A stretch of DNA of 37,364 bases from Pseudomonas avellanae BPIC 631 (GTDB lineage Bacteria > Pseudomonadota > Gammaproteobacteria > Pseudomonadales > Pseudomonadaceae): the NCBI RefSeq assembly GCF_000444135.1, contig NZ_ATDK01000303.1, forward strand, positions 1-37,364, read 5' to 3'. The notes beneath the pieces were generated by a model. That model saw nothing but the letters and a program-made list of their open reading frames with translations. It was not told where the DNA came from and did not search any database. The position numbers and the translations under genes are program-made. Each line of letters starts with the position of its first letter. Positions within the stretch are counted from its first letter, which is position 1. Below are positions 1 through 7,858 of the stretch, one piece after another.

Positions 1-114
1 TACTTTGATGGGGCCAAAGTGAGCAAAACCCTTGGCTCCGTTTCCGTCACTTACGTCGCACTCTGCGTCGTCAGTGATATCGCGTTAAAAAGCGCTTTCG
101 TTTATGTGCAGTAA
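1..114 (+). other. Open reading tail at left edge, possible gene end or dispersed repeat
   Basis: Reading from base 1 in frame 1, 37 codons stay open on the plus strand and end in TAA at 112-114. No start can be seen because the window begins inside it. The translated tail has no recognisable domain. The same stretch contains an imperfect palindrome (48-76), which suits a dispersed repeat better than a coding region. It could be the 3' end of a convergent gene, or noncoding DNA between fliK and the next flagellar genes. Low confidence. Confidence 0.2.
48..76. repeat. Imperfect 29-nt palindrome
   Basis: The arms CACT/AGTG, ACG/CGT and CGCA/TGCG surround a CTC loop, broken by single mismatches. 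It could form a hairpin on either strand. No T-tract follows on either side, so it does not look like a simple terminator. It may be part of a dispersed intergenic repeat. Confidence 0.4.
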
Positions 115-169
115 ACATGCGCATGGAATGGCGTTGTGTTGCAGCACAGATGTGACCCCATCTGGGCAA

Positions 170-188
170 GAGCCCGTTTTCCGGGCTC
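170..188 (-). terminator. Hairpin downstream of fliK
   Basis: A perfect 7-bp stem (GAGCCCG/CGGGCTC) with a 5-nt loop lies 18 nt beyond the fliK stop. The following bases on the minus strand (TTGCCC) are only weakly T-rich. It is probably the fliK transcription end, though a weak one. Confidence 0.5.
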
Positions 189-206
189 ATCGGGGCTTGC
201 TGAACA

Positions 207-1619
207 TCACGCGTAGTAATCGATCTCGCTGGTGCCGATCACGCGCGCAGCCGGCTGACTCACGGGAATGGCGGCGTCGACGCCGGCAATATCCTCAGAG
301 GTATCGCCCGACCCCACACCGCTGCCGCGACCACCGCGCTGGGCGCGACTGGCTTGTTCCTGGGCCTGTTGCTGGGCTTGCTGTTGCGACTGGTCGGACA
401 CGTTGACGTCAACATTGCCAAGGCCCTGCTGAACGAACGACTCACGCAACTTTGACATCTGGCTTTCCAGTGCGTCGCGCACGCCCATGTGGGCGCTCAT
501 GAAGGTCACTTGGGTCTGCTGCTCTGGCGCCATGTTGATGCGGATGTCCAGACGCCCAAGCTCGGCGGGTTCCAGCTTGATATCGGCGGTCTTGAGGTTC
601 TGGCTGGACAAATACATGACGCGGTCGACGATGCCTTCGGTCCAGCCGCTCTGGTGCATGGCCAACGGCTGATTCATCAAGGGCGCGGATGCCGGTGCGG
701 CGGCTGCGCGGGCAGGTTGCGCCGCCTGGCTCAACGCAGCCAGACGATCAGCAAAGTTGTCTACGCGTGTATCACCCGCAGCGCTTTTGACGTCCTTGAG
801 CCCCTCGCCGATAAGCCCGCTGAACGATTTGTCACTGCTTTCTGTGCTGCTGTCATCCGCAGCAAGCTGCTCGGTCAGAGCCGACAGGTTATTGACTAAA
901 TTCTGGTTTGGATCAGCTTCTGCGTTTGACGGCGTCGCCTTGTTGGCGGCGTGAGCGTTCTGTGCAGCCAGCTGCGTTCTGGCGCTGGCATTTTCGAGCG
1001 CCAACTGCACCGCTTCCAGCCCGTCCAGAGGATCTGCGTCCGGATTGAAGGCTTCTTCAGCGACGACCGGCGTTGCAGGCGCAGCCTGAGTTGTAGCGAG
1101 GGTCGCAATAACAGGTGCAGTCGTGACTTCCGGCGCCTGTACTCTGGCTGCCGGCAAGGCAGGCGTTTGTGCCGCCAGCGCTTGCAATGCGGGATCAAGC
1201 GCAGGGTCCAGAGCTGGATCGGTAACGGCCTGCCCGTCCGCCAATGCAGCGGCAGCTGCCTGTGCGTCGTCAGGTGTCGAGTCAGCGCTGGCAGTGTCAG
1301 GGTCATTGCCGGCGACAGATGACGCTGCAGGCAAATCGTTGCCGCTATCGGCAACGGTGGACTTGTCAGCGGCATTGGCCTGATCGTTCTTGCCTGCGGC
1401 GACCTTGTCCTTGTCAAGCGCAGCCTTGTCCCGGCTCGGCTTGACCGGCACGTCATCGCGCGGCGCAACCGTGTCTTTGGCCTGTTTGGCGTAGACGTTG
1501 GAAAAGCTGGAAGCCCCGTCCTTGCTGCTGTCAGCAGACTTGACGGCATTGGTGGCCGCACTGGACCTGGAAGTCGCAGCGGTGCTGGTCTGAAGAAGCG
1601 CATTGGTCGCAAGGGGCAT
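207..1619 (-). CDS. fliK: Flagellar hook-length control protein FliK
   Basis: FliK is the secreted molecular ruler that measures the growing hook and switches the flagellar type III export gate from hook to filament substrates. The 470-residue product has a long low-complexity N-terminal and central part rich in Ala, Asp, Ser and Gln (including a DPAL repeat), as expected of a ruler. A conserved C-terminal hook-length domain follows, with the segment KLEPAELGRLDIRI and then a Gln-rich tail. The frame stays open upstream to 1721, but the ATG at 1619 has a good ribosome site (GGAG, 6-7 nt spacing) and starts MPLATN. The longer N-terminus would look like a signal peptide, which FliK does not use. 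A hairpin and a sigma54-like site lie just upstream, so the gene is probably transcribed separately from hptB. Confidence 0.93.
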   Translation of the reverse strand: MPLATNALLQTSTAATSRSSAATNAVKSADSSKDGASSFSNVYAKQAKDTVAPRDDVPVKPSRDKAALDKDKVAAGKNDQANAADKSTVADSGNDLPAASSVAGNDPDTASADSTPDDAQAAAAALADGQAVTDPALDPALDPALQALAAQTPALPAARVQAPEVTTAPVIATLATTQAAPATPVVAEEAFNPDADPLDGLEAVQLALENASARTQLAAQNAHAANKATPSNAEADPNQNLVNNLSALTEQLAADDSSTESSDKSFSGLIGEGLKDVKSAAGDTRVDNFADRLAALSQAAQPARAAAAPASAPLMNQPLAMHQSGWTEGIVDRVMYLSSQNLKTADIKLEPAELGRLDIRINMAPEQQTQVTFMSAHMGVRDALESQMSKLRESFVQQGLGNVDVNVSDQSQQQAQQQAQEQASRAQRGGRGSGVGSGDTSEDIAGVDAAIPVSQPAARVIGTSEIDYYA

Positions 1620-1666
1620 TTCGGTCTCCGCATAAGCTGCTGGTTGTTGCCATACAACAAGACACA

Positions 1667-1681
1667 GCAATATGTGGGCCA
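1667..1681 (-). promoter_or_regulatory. Candidate sigma54 promoter of fliK
   Basis: On the minus strand the sequence reads TGGCCC-N5-TTGCT, against the consensus TGGCAC-N5-TTGCT/A. One base differs and the -24/-12 spacing is exact. A start about 12 nt downstream would give a leader of roughly 35 nt to the fliK ATG at 1619. It sits directly after the hairpin that closes the hptB transcript. Confidence 0.55.
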
Positions 1682-1686
1682 ACTTT

Positions 1687-1709
1687 AAAATGCAGCCCTT
1701 CGACAGGGC
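1687..1709 (-). terminator. Short terminator after hptB
   Basis: On the minus strand GCCCT-GTCGA-AGGGC is followed by TGCATTTT. The stem is only 5-6 bp and the T-run four bases, so termination may be partial. Its place between the hptB stop and the fliK promoter supports a role in separating them. Confidence 0.4.
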
Positions 1710-1717
1710 ATTATCGA

Positions 1718-2074
1718 TCAACTGATGAAGAGCTGGCGCTCAGCATTGAACAAACCACGGACGGTCAGGTATTCGCTGCCGATCCTGCCGATCAGGTCTG
1801 GCAGATCCGAGGAATCGTTCTGACGAGCACGCTCCTCAAGCTGGTGACACAATTGCGAAAGCTGCAGGGCACCCATGTTGCTGCTACTGCCCTTGAAGCT
1901 GTGCGCCGTGAGGCTCAGTTCCTGAAGATCGAGATTGCCGGTTTCAACCGCAAGGCGCAGTTGGGCGAGACGCTGCTCGGAATCCTTGAGGAACACATCC
2001 AGCAACGTCGGATATTCGTCCTCCATGACTTCCTGCAAGGCACTCAGTACGCTGTAATCCAGATGAATCGACAC
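1718..2074 (-). CDS. hptB: Histidine phosphotransfer protein, HptB-like
   Basis: A single-domain Hpt protein of 118 residues. It carries the phosphoacceptor motif AHSFKGSS with His58 as the likely phosphorylated residue, within an all-helical domain. In P. aeruginosa HptB receives phosphate from hybrid sensor kinases and passes it to the receiver of HsbR, which this cluster encodes directly upstream. The start is a GTG at 2072-2074 with a strong ribosome site (AAGGAG, 7 nt spacing). It follows the hsbR stop by 33 nt and is clearly in the same operon. The family call is firm. The exact name is by homology and neighbours. Confidence 0.85.
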   Translation of the reverse strand: MSIHLDYSVLSALQEVMEDEYPTLLDVFLKDSEQRLAQLRLAVETGNLDLQELSLTAHSFKGSSSNMGALQLSQLCHQLEERARQNDSSDLPDLIGRIGSEYLTVRGLFNAERQLFIS

Positions 2075-2107
2075 TTGTTCACTCCTTGATCAAGAACCCG
2101 GAACGGA

Positions 2108-3814
2108 TTATGCCACTCCCTCCCAGGAAAATTCCACGTAGGCGGTCCTGCCATCAGTGGACCAACGGGCCTCGTGACTGAGTTCGCACACCAGCCGAAG
2201 TCCGCGACCATACAGCTCATCGCTGTCAGGTATCAACATTTGCGCCTTGTTTACATCAAATCCGTCGCCGCTGTCTTCGACACGGAGGGTCAGTCGCCCG
2301 CCTTCTCCGACCGGCTCGACCTGCACAGTCACGCGAATGAATCCCGACTCAAGTGCGCCCAGACGCTCCGCCCGCTGCTGGTAATACAGCGCGAAACCTG
2401 CGGCATCATGCTTGAGCGCCGAGTCCAACCCTAGCACACCGTGCTCCAGCGCATTGCTGTACAGCTCACCGAGCACCATGTGCAACGCCGCGCCCTGATT
2501 GCGCAACCCATGAACTTCCAGAAGCAATTGCAGCACATAAGGCAGCGGATTGAAGCGTTTGAGGGTCGAAGCCCGAAACTCGAAGCTGACCGACCAGTCC
2601 AGCGGGCTCGACGCGCCGCTGTCCGAATAAGTGGGGGCCGGCCGATGGGTGAGCGGCTCATCGACCGCGCTGATTTCCAGCAGGCTGACATCGTCACGCG
2701 CCTTGCCGCCGAAATCGTTGAGCGCCTGGAGGATTTCCTGAATCAATAATTGCGGCTCGCGATTGGCAGACAGAACCTCCCGCAGCCGCTGCACGCCGAA
2801 CAACTGGTCGTTGCTGTCGCTGGTGTCGAGCACGCCATCGGATAACAGAAATATCCGGTCACCCGGTGCCAGCGGATAAACCTCGGTGCGCGCATCAAAA
2901 GCGTCGACACTCAGCACGCCCAGAGGCAGATGACTGGATGCCAGCGGTACATGCTCGCCGTCCGTACCGCGCAACAGATAGCCATCCGGCAAGCCGCCGT
3001 TCCACACCTCGACCTGTCGTTGCGGGAGATTGATGCACAGCAGCGTCGCGCAGCAGAACATGTCGACCGGCAGAATGCGCTTGAGCTTGGCATTCATTTC
3101 ACGAAGGATCTCGATCAGACCATAGCCCTTGGCGGTCATGCCGTAGAACACATCGGCAAGCGGCATGGCACCCACGGCCGCCGGCAAACCATGGCCGGTG
3201 AAATCCCCGAGCAGCACCTGCATGTGCCCGGCCGGGGTGTAGGCAGCCAGCATCAGATCGCCGTTGAACAGCGCATAAGGCGATTGCAGATAACGAATAT
3301 TGCCCGCCCCCAGACATCCGGCGTGCGCCACCTGATCGAAAACGGCCTTGGCAACCCGCTGCTCATTGAGCAGGTATTCGTGGTGTTTACTGATCTGGTC
3401 GCGCTGCAGACGAACGGTTTCGTGCAATACCCGCAAGCGGTTCATGGCATTGATCTTGGCAGCCAGTACCAGCGGGTTGTAAGGCTTGGACATGAAATCA
3501 TCGCCGCCGGCGTCCAGACAGCGCGCCAGCGCTTCACCTTCGGTCAGTGAGGTGAGAAAGATGATCGGCACCAGCGATTCGCCCGTCAGCGCCTTGATCC
3601 GTCGCGCCGCTTCAAAGCCATCCATGACCGGCATCATCGCGTCCATCAGAATCAACTGCGGGCTTTCGGCCATGAAGATCGCCACCGCCTCGACACCATT
3701 GGCCGCACACAGCACTCTGTGGCCCTGACGCGCAACAATGGTCGAAAGCAGCAATCGGTCACTGGCGCTGTCGTCGGCAATCAGAATGCACAGTTTCTTC
3801 AGAGGCGACTGCAA
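2108..3814 (-). CDS. hsbR: Response regulator with PP2C phosphatase and HATPase domains, HsbR-like
   Basis: A 568-residue cytoplasmic regulator with three domains. The receiver (about 8-125) has Asp14/Asp15, phosphoacceptor Asp58 and Lys110. A PP2C/SpoIIE-type Ser/Thr phosphatase (about 165-385) has the metal motifs GDFTGHG (203-209), SDG (325-327) and DDVSLLEI. A C-terminal GHKL anti-sigma-type kinase (about 415-565) has the N-box ELYSNALEHG and DSGDGFD. In P. aeruginosa HsbR phosphorylates or dephosphorylates the STAS protein HsbA depending on its receiver state. The start is a TTG at 3812-3814: the in-frame TGA of hsbA lies one codon upstream, so no earlier start is possible, and a later one would cut into the receiver. 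Translation is probably coupled to hsbA. Confidence 0.87.
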   Translation of the reverse strand: MQSPLKKLCILIADDSASDRLLLSTIVARQGHRVLCAANGVEAVAIFMAESPQLILMDAMMPVMDGFEAARRIKALTGESLVPIIFLTSLTEGEALARCLDAGGDDFMSKPYNPLVLAAKINAMNRLRVLHETVRLQRDQISKHHEYLLNEQRVAKAVFDQVAHAGCLGAGNIRYLQSPYALFNGDLMLAAYTPAGHMQVLLGDFTGHGLPAAVGAMPLADVFYGMTAKGYGLIEILREMNAKLKRILPVDMFCCATLLCINLPQRQVEVWNGGLPDGYLLRGTDGEHVPLASSHLPLGVLSVDAFDARTEVYPLAPGDRIFLLSDGVLDTSDSNDQLFGVQRLREVLSANREPQLLIQEILQALNDFGGKARDDVSLLEISAVDEPLTHRPAPTYSDSGASSPLDWSVSFEFRASTLKRFNPLPYVLQLLLEVHGLRNQGAALHMVLGELYSNALEHGVLGLDSALKHDAAGFALYYQQRAERLGALESGFIRVTVQVEPVGEGGRLTLRVEDSGDGFDVNKAQMLIPDSDELYGRGLRLVCELSHEARWSTDGRTAYVEFSWEGVA

Positions 3815-3818
3815 AGGA

Positions 3819-4121
3819 TCAGCTCAGCTGGAACAGCTTCGAGAAATTGGAGATGGCGAGAATCTTGTGAACATCAGGCGTGCAGTTGATCAGGCGCACT
3901 GTCGCCTTGTCGCCGCCGGCATGGTCGCGCAACAGCAACAGCATGCCCAGCGCGGAGCTGTCCAGATAATGCGTGCCGCGCAGGTCGACGACGTAGTCGA
4001 GATCATGCGGACACTCCTCATAGGCCGCACGAAAATCCTGATGGGACGAAAAGTCAAAGCGGCCCTCGATAAAAAGGGTCAATTGTCGACCCTCTTCGGA
4101 GCGTACGGAAGTCACTGTCAT
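3819..4121 (-). CDS. hsbA: STAS-domain anti-sigma antagonist, HsbA-like
   Basis: A 100-residue single STAS domain. The phosphorylatable loop GTHYLDSSALGML places Ser56 where P. aeruginosa HsbA is phosphorylated. HsbA there switches partners between the anti-sigma factor FlgM and a diguanylate cyclase, linking flagellar gene control to c-di-GMP. The frame is open far upstream through fliJ in another frame. The ATG at 4121 has GAGG at 5 nt spacing and gives the family length, while the ATG at 4142 has no ribosome site. It ends 4 nt before the hsbR start codon. Confidence 0.85.
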   Translation of the reverse strand: MTVTSVRSEEGRQLTLFIEGRFDFSSHQDFRAAYEECPHDLDYVVDLRGTHYLDSSALGMLLLLRDHAGGDKATVRLINCTPDVHKILAISNFSKLFQLS

Positions 4122-4203
4122 GGGAACCTCGAGGTGTTTCATCACCGAGACATTAATAGCGTAGACCAGACCAGAGGATCTCCGGGACTGATTAAATGAA
4201 ACG

Positions 4204-4653
4204 TCAGAATTGTTCGTGACGTGGCAAACGTTGCGACAACTCGTCGAGCAACTTCTGCTCGCGCTTGTCTTCAAGCCTGCGCGCTTCATCCATGTAGCGC
4301 TGGACCAGCTTGCGCAAGCCCTCGACCCGCGCATAGCAATCCTGCCAGGCACTGCGCGCTCTATCGAGGTTGGCCTTGTGCCATTCGAGACTTTTGTATT
4401 GCTGGGCAACCGCGACATCAAGCTGGCTGAGGAAGCGCTGGTAGCCCAGTAACCACTGTCCGGACACCCCGGCACTGCCGCGCTGCAGCCATTGCTGCTG
4501 GTAATCCTGACGAAACTGGTCCAGCTCCTGCAGCTTGTTGTTGGCCAGATTGACCTGCCCCTGAAAATGCCCGAGCCGCTGAGCCGCCGTACGCTCGGCC
4601 GCTTCGGCCATCTCGACCACAGGCGCCAGACGCGCCGCTCGACTCTGGGCCAT
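4204..4653 (-). CDS. fliJ: Flagellar export chaperone/stalk protein FliJ
   Basis: A 149-residue, almost wholly helical coiled-coil protein rich in Gln, Glu, Arg and Leu, the usual size and composition of FliJ. FliJ inserts into the FliI hexamer, contacts the export gate protein FlhA and recycles chaperones. It starts 6 nt after the fliI stop, and the coding order fliH-fliI-fliJ is standard. An 82-nt gap then separates it from hsbA. Confidence 0.93.
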   Translation of the reverse strand: MAQSRAARLAPVVEMAEAAERTAAQRLGHFQGQVNLANNKLQELDQFRQDYQQQWLQRGSAGVSGQWLLGYQRFLSQLDVAVAQQYKSLEWHKANLDRARSAWQDCYARVEGLRKLVQRYMDEARRLEDKREQKLLDELSQRLPRHEQF

Positions 4654-4659
4654 AGGCTA

Positions 4660-6018
4660 TCAGCCGCCAGGGGCCGGAGCGAATATCGACGCCAGCGCGT
4701 CGCCGCTGCCCTGCATGCTTTCGTTCTCGCGCAACGCCTGACGCTGGTAGCGCACCAGCACCGGGTGCAAGGCAATCGCCATGTCGGTTTCGCGATCACC
4801 GCCGGCCACATAGGCGCCGACGCTGATCAGGTCGCGAGTCTGCTGGTAACGCGACCACAGCTGTTTGAAGTGTTGTGCCCGAGCCATGTGTTCGGGGCTG
4901 ACCACGGCGGGCATGACCCGGCTGATCGACGCTTCGATGTCGATGGCCGGGTAATGCCCCTCTTCAGCGAGGCGCCGCGACAGCACGATGTGGCCGTCGA
5001 GCACGCCCCGCGCCGAGTCGGCAATCGGGTCCTGCTGGTCATCGCCTTCGGAGAGCACGGTGTAAAACGCAGTGATCGAACCACCGCCCTTTTCAGCGTT
5101 ACCGGCGCGCTCGACCAGTTTGGGCAAGCGGGCAAACACTGATGGCGGATAGCCTTTAGTGGCTGGCGGCTCGCCGATGGCCAGGGCGATTTCCCGCTGG
5201 GCCTGAGCGAAACGGGTCAGGGAATCCATCAGCAGCAGAACATTCTTGCCCTTGTCACGAAAGTATTCGGCGATTCGCGTGCAGTACATGGCTGCGCGCA
5301 GGCGCATCAGCGGCGCGTCATCGGCTGGCGAAGCAACCACCACCGAGCGCTTGAGGCCTTCTTCGCCGAGGATGTGCTCAATGAATTCCTTGACCTCACG
5401 GCCCCGCTCACCGATCAGGCCGACCACGATGATGTCCGCCTCGGTGAAGCGCGTCATCATGCCCAGCAGCACACTCTTGCCTACGCCCGTACCGGCAAAC
5501 AGCCCGAGACGCTGGCCACGCCCGACCGTCAATAAACCGTTGATGCAGCGAATGCCGACATCCAGTGGCTGGCTGATCGGGTCGCGCTTGAGCGGGTTGA
5601 TGGTCGGGCCATCCATCGGCACCCAGTCTTCGGCCTTGATCGGTGAACGCCCATCCAGCGGGCGACCGGCACCGTCCAGCACCCGACCGAGCATGCTCAT
5701 GCCCATCGGCAGGCGACCGGTATCGGCCAACGGCACGACCCGCGCACCCGGCGCGATGCCGGCAACGCTGCCCACCGGCATCAGAAACACCTTGCCGCCG
5801 GAAAAACCCATGACTTCGGCTTCGACTTCCACCGGGTGATGGCTGTCGTCATTGATGACCATGCAGCGACTGCCCATTGCCGCACGCATGCCTTCTGCTT
5901 CAAGCGTCAGGCCGACCATGCGCAGCAGGCGGCCTTCCACCACCGGCTGGGCAGGCAGGCTGATCGACTCGGCGTAGCCACCGAGGCGCTTGCCGAAGCT
6001 CACGCGATCAAGGCGCAT
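4660..6018 (-). CDS. fliI: Flagellum-specific ATPase FliI
   Basis: The 452-residue hexameric ATPase of the flagellar type III export apparatus, related to F1 beta. It powers substrate and chaperone unloading at the cytoplasmic face of the basal body. The Walker A motif AGTGVGKS is at 175-182, GERGRE with catalytic Glu208 at 203-208, and Walker B NVLLLMD at 259-265. The start at 6018 (MRLDRVSF) gives the usual Pseudomonas length and overlaps fliH by 11 nt. An open frame to 6075 adds only 19 unconserved residues. Confidence 0.96.
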   Translation of the reverse strand: MRLDRVSFGKRLGGYAESISLPAQPVVEGRLLRMVGLTLEAEGMRAAMGSRCMVINDDSHHPVEVEAEVMGFSGGKVFLMPVGSVAGIAPGARVVPLADTGRLPMGMSMLGRVLDGAGRPLDGRSPIKAEDWVPMDGPTINPLKRDPISQPLDVGIRCINGLLTVGRGQRLGLFAGTGVGKSVLLGMMTRFTEADIIVVGLIGERGREVKEFIEHILGEEGLKRSVVVASPADDAPLMRLRAAMYCTRIAEYFRDKGKNVLLLMDSLTRFAQAQREIALAIGEPPATKGYPPSVFARLPKLVERAGNAEKGGGSITAFYTVLSEGDDQQDPIADSARGVLDGHIVLSRRLAEEGHYPAIDIEASISRVMPAVVSPEHMARAQHFKQLWSRYQQTRDLISVGAYVAGGDRETDMAIALHPVLVRYQRQALRENESMQGSGDALASIFAPAPGG

Positions 6019-6826
6019 CGAGAGCGTCCACGTCAGAATCGTCAGCCTTCGCCGTGCTGACGGGTGAGGCATCAAGATCGACGCTCAGGTCAGCGGCGGC
6101 AGGATGAGTCGCCTGTTCATGCAACTGATCGTGCATTTTCGAGATCGCCAGGGCGATGCGTGTTTCGACGCTGGCGTCGATACGGCTGTGTTCGGTTTCG
6201 ATTCGGCAACCACCCGGCAGCAGATCTTCGTCCTCGACGATTTTCCACGCCTCCTCATGACGCTCGCGCATGGCCTTGACCAGCAGGAAGTCCTGGGGGT
6301 TGATGAAGATTCGCAGGTTCTGCGCGCCCATCGGCAATAGCTTGAGCGCATCGCGCAACACGCTGGCGATCTGCCCGGAATCAGTGACCAGTTCGCGCTG
6401 AATAACCTGCCGTGCGATGTGCTCGACCAGATGAATGACGGCCTTTTCGATCTGCGTGTCCTGCTCGGCGATAGGTGCCAACAGGTGGCCCATCAGCTGT
6501 TCAAGGCTGGCAACCTTGGCCGCAAGAACGACTTCCGCCTCCTGGCGCACTTTTAGCTGAGTACTGTGAAAGCCCTCTTTTTCACCCGTGGCAAAGCCTT
6601 CGTTCCAGGCTTCCTGGCGGATGCTTTCCAGCTCTTCCAGGGTCAGCGGCTGAACCTCGTCAAGCGGCACCTCTTCCATTTCGGCCGGCTCGTCGACCGG
6701 TTCCGGCTCGGGTTCAGGCTCGGGTTCCACGTGCGGATCGAAACTGGGCAATGCCCAGATGTCGAGTAACCCGGCATCCTTGGCGCGAATGAGGTCGCTG
6801 GCCGATTCTTTATTGGAACTGGACAT
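6008..6826 (-). CDS. fliH: Flagellar assembly protein FliH
   Basis: FliH (272 residues) is the negative regulator and C-ring tether of the FliI ATPase. The N-terminal part holds an acidic EP-repeat stretch (EPEPEPEP, about 35-45), then a helical region, then the conserved C-terminal domain (about 110-245) that binds FliI. The acidic repeat comes from short GC-rich tandem repeats near 6700-6730 and could vary in length between strains. It lies 15 nt after fliG and overlaps the fliI start. Confidence 0.93.
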   Translation of the reverse strand: MSSSNKESASDLIRAKDAGLLDIWALPSFDPHVEPEPEPEPEPVDEPAEMEEVPLDEVQPLTLEELESIRQEAWNEGFATGEKEGFHSTQLKVRQEAEVVLAAKVASLEQLMGHLLAPIAEQDTQIEKAVIHLVEHIARQVIQRELVTDSGQIASVLRDALKLLPMGAQNLRIFINPQDFLLVKAMRERHEEAWKIVEDEDLLPGGCRIETEHSRIDASVETRIALAISKMHDQLHEQATHPAAADLSVDLDASPVSTAKADDSDVDALDAP

Positions 6827-6841
6827 GAGTCGGCTGAATCC

Positions 6842-7858
6842 TTAGATCATTTCCTCGCCACCCTTGCCACCGAGTACGATCTCGCCGGCCTCGGCCATAC
6901 GACGCGCAATGGTGAGGATTTCTTTCTGGGCGGTTTCCACATCGCTGACACGCACCGGACCTTTTGCTTCCAGGTCGTCGCGCAACAGTTCGGCGGCACG
7001 CTTGGACATGTTCTTGAAGATTTTTTCCTTGATCGCCTCGTCCGAGCCTTTGAGCGCCAGTACCAGCACGTCCGAAGACACTTCGCGCAACAGCGCCTGT
7101 ATACCGCGGTCGTCCACGTCGGAGAGGTTGTTGAAGACGAACATGAGGTCTTCGATCTGCACCGAAAGGTCTTCGTCGACCTCGCGAATCGAATCCATGA
7201 GCGCGCCTTCGATGGAGCTGTCGAGGAAGTTCATGATGTCGGCCGCACGCTTGATACCACCCAGGGTAGTACGCGACGTGTTGGCGTTGCCGGAGAACTG
7301 CTTCTCGAGAATCTGGTTCAGCTCTTTGAGCGCGGCTGGCTGTACGGTGTTGAGCGATGACACACGCAGGATGATATCCAGTCGCACTTTATGGTCGAAA
7401 TGGCCGAGCACTTCACCGGCCTGGTCAGCGTCAAGATAGGCCACCACGATGGCTTGAATCTGTGGGTGCTCGAAACGGATCACGTCGGCGACAGCGCGTG
7501 GCTCCATCCATTTGAGGCTGTCCAGACCGCTGGTGTTGCCGCCCAGCAGGATGCGGTCGATCAGGCCGTTGGCCTTATCTTCGCCGAGTGCCTGGGTGAG
7601 CATTTTACGGATGTAGCCGTCCGAACCGACCCCAAGGCTGGTCTGATCGCCGACGATGTCGACGAATTCGCTCATCACCTCTTCGACCTGCTCGCGATGT
7701 ACGTTGCGCATCTGAGCCATCGCGACGCCCACTTTCTGGACTTCCTTGGGGCCCATGTGCCGAAGCACCTGAGCCGCGTCGGTTTCGCCCAGAGAAAGCA
7801 GCAATACCGCAGCTTTCTCGACTTTGGAGAGTTTGGCTACCATGGCTCGATCATTCAT
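6842..7858 (-). CDS. fliG: Flagellar motor switch protein FliG
   Basis: FliG (338 residues) is the C-ring protein that contacts the stator, generating torque and rotation sense. The N-terminal domain binds FliF, the middle domain carries the EHPQ motif (EHPQIQAI) for FliM contact, and the C-terminal charged domain contains the MFVFNNL and DDRGIQALL segments. It overlaps the end of fliF by 8 nt, which suggests translational coupling. The first ATG (7856-7858) matches the family N-terminus. An ATG five codons in is possible but less likely. Confidence 0.96.
   Translation of the reverse strand: MNDRAMVAKLSKVEKAAVLLLSLGETDAAQVLRHMGPKEVQKVGVAMAQMRNVHREQVEEVMSEFVDIVGDQTSLGVGSDGYIRKMLTQALGEDKANGLIDRILLGGNTSGLDSLKWMEPRAVADVIRFEHPQIQAIVVAYLDADQAGEVLGHFDHKVRLDIILRVSSLNTVQPAALKELNQILEKQFSGNANTSRTTLGGIKRAADIMNFLDSSIEGALMDSIREVDEDLSVQIEDLMFVFNNLSDVDDRGIQALLREVSSDVLVLALKGSDEAIKEKIFKNMSKRAAELLRDDLEAKGPVRVSDVETAQKEILTIARRMAEAGEIVLGGKGGEEMI

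Noticed and set aside
104..406. 100-codon plus-strand frame overlapping the fliK end
   Set aside because: Arg-rich composition and complete antisense overlap with the conserved fliK C-terminus; no ribosome site.
896..1660. 254-codon minus-strand frame inside fliK
   Set aside because: Arg/Pro/Leu-rich shadow frame in a GC-rich gene; the fliK frame has the conserved domain.
1620..1721. 34-codon N-terminal extension of FliK that looks like a signal peptide
   Set aside because: The better ribosome site belongs to the ATG at 1619, the extension overlaps the terminator and promoter, and FliK is not Sec-exported.
4143..4811. Upstream extension of the STAS protein frame
   Set aside because: It lies over fliJ and fliI in another frame with Arg/Trp/Ser-rich composition; the HsbA start at 4121 has a ribosome site.
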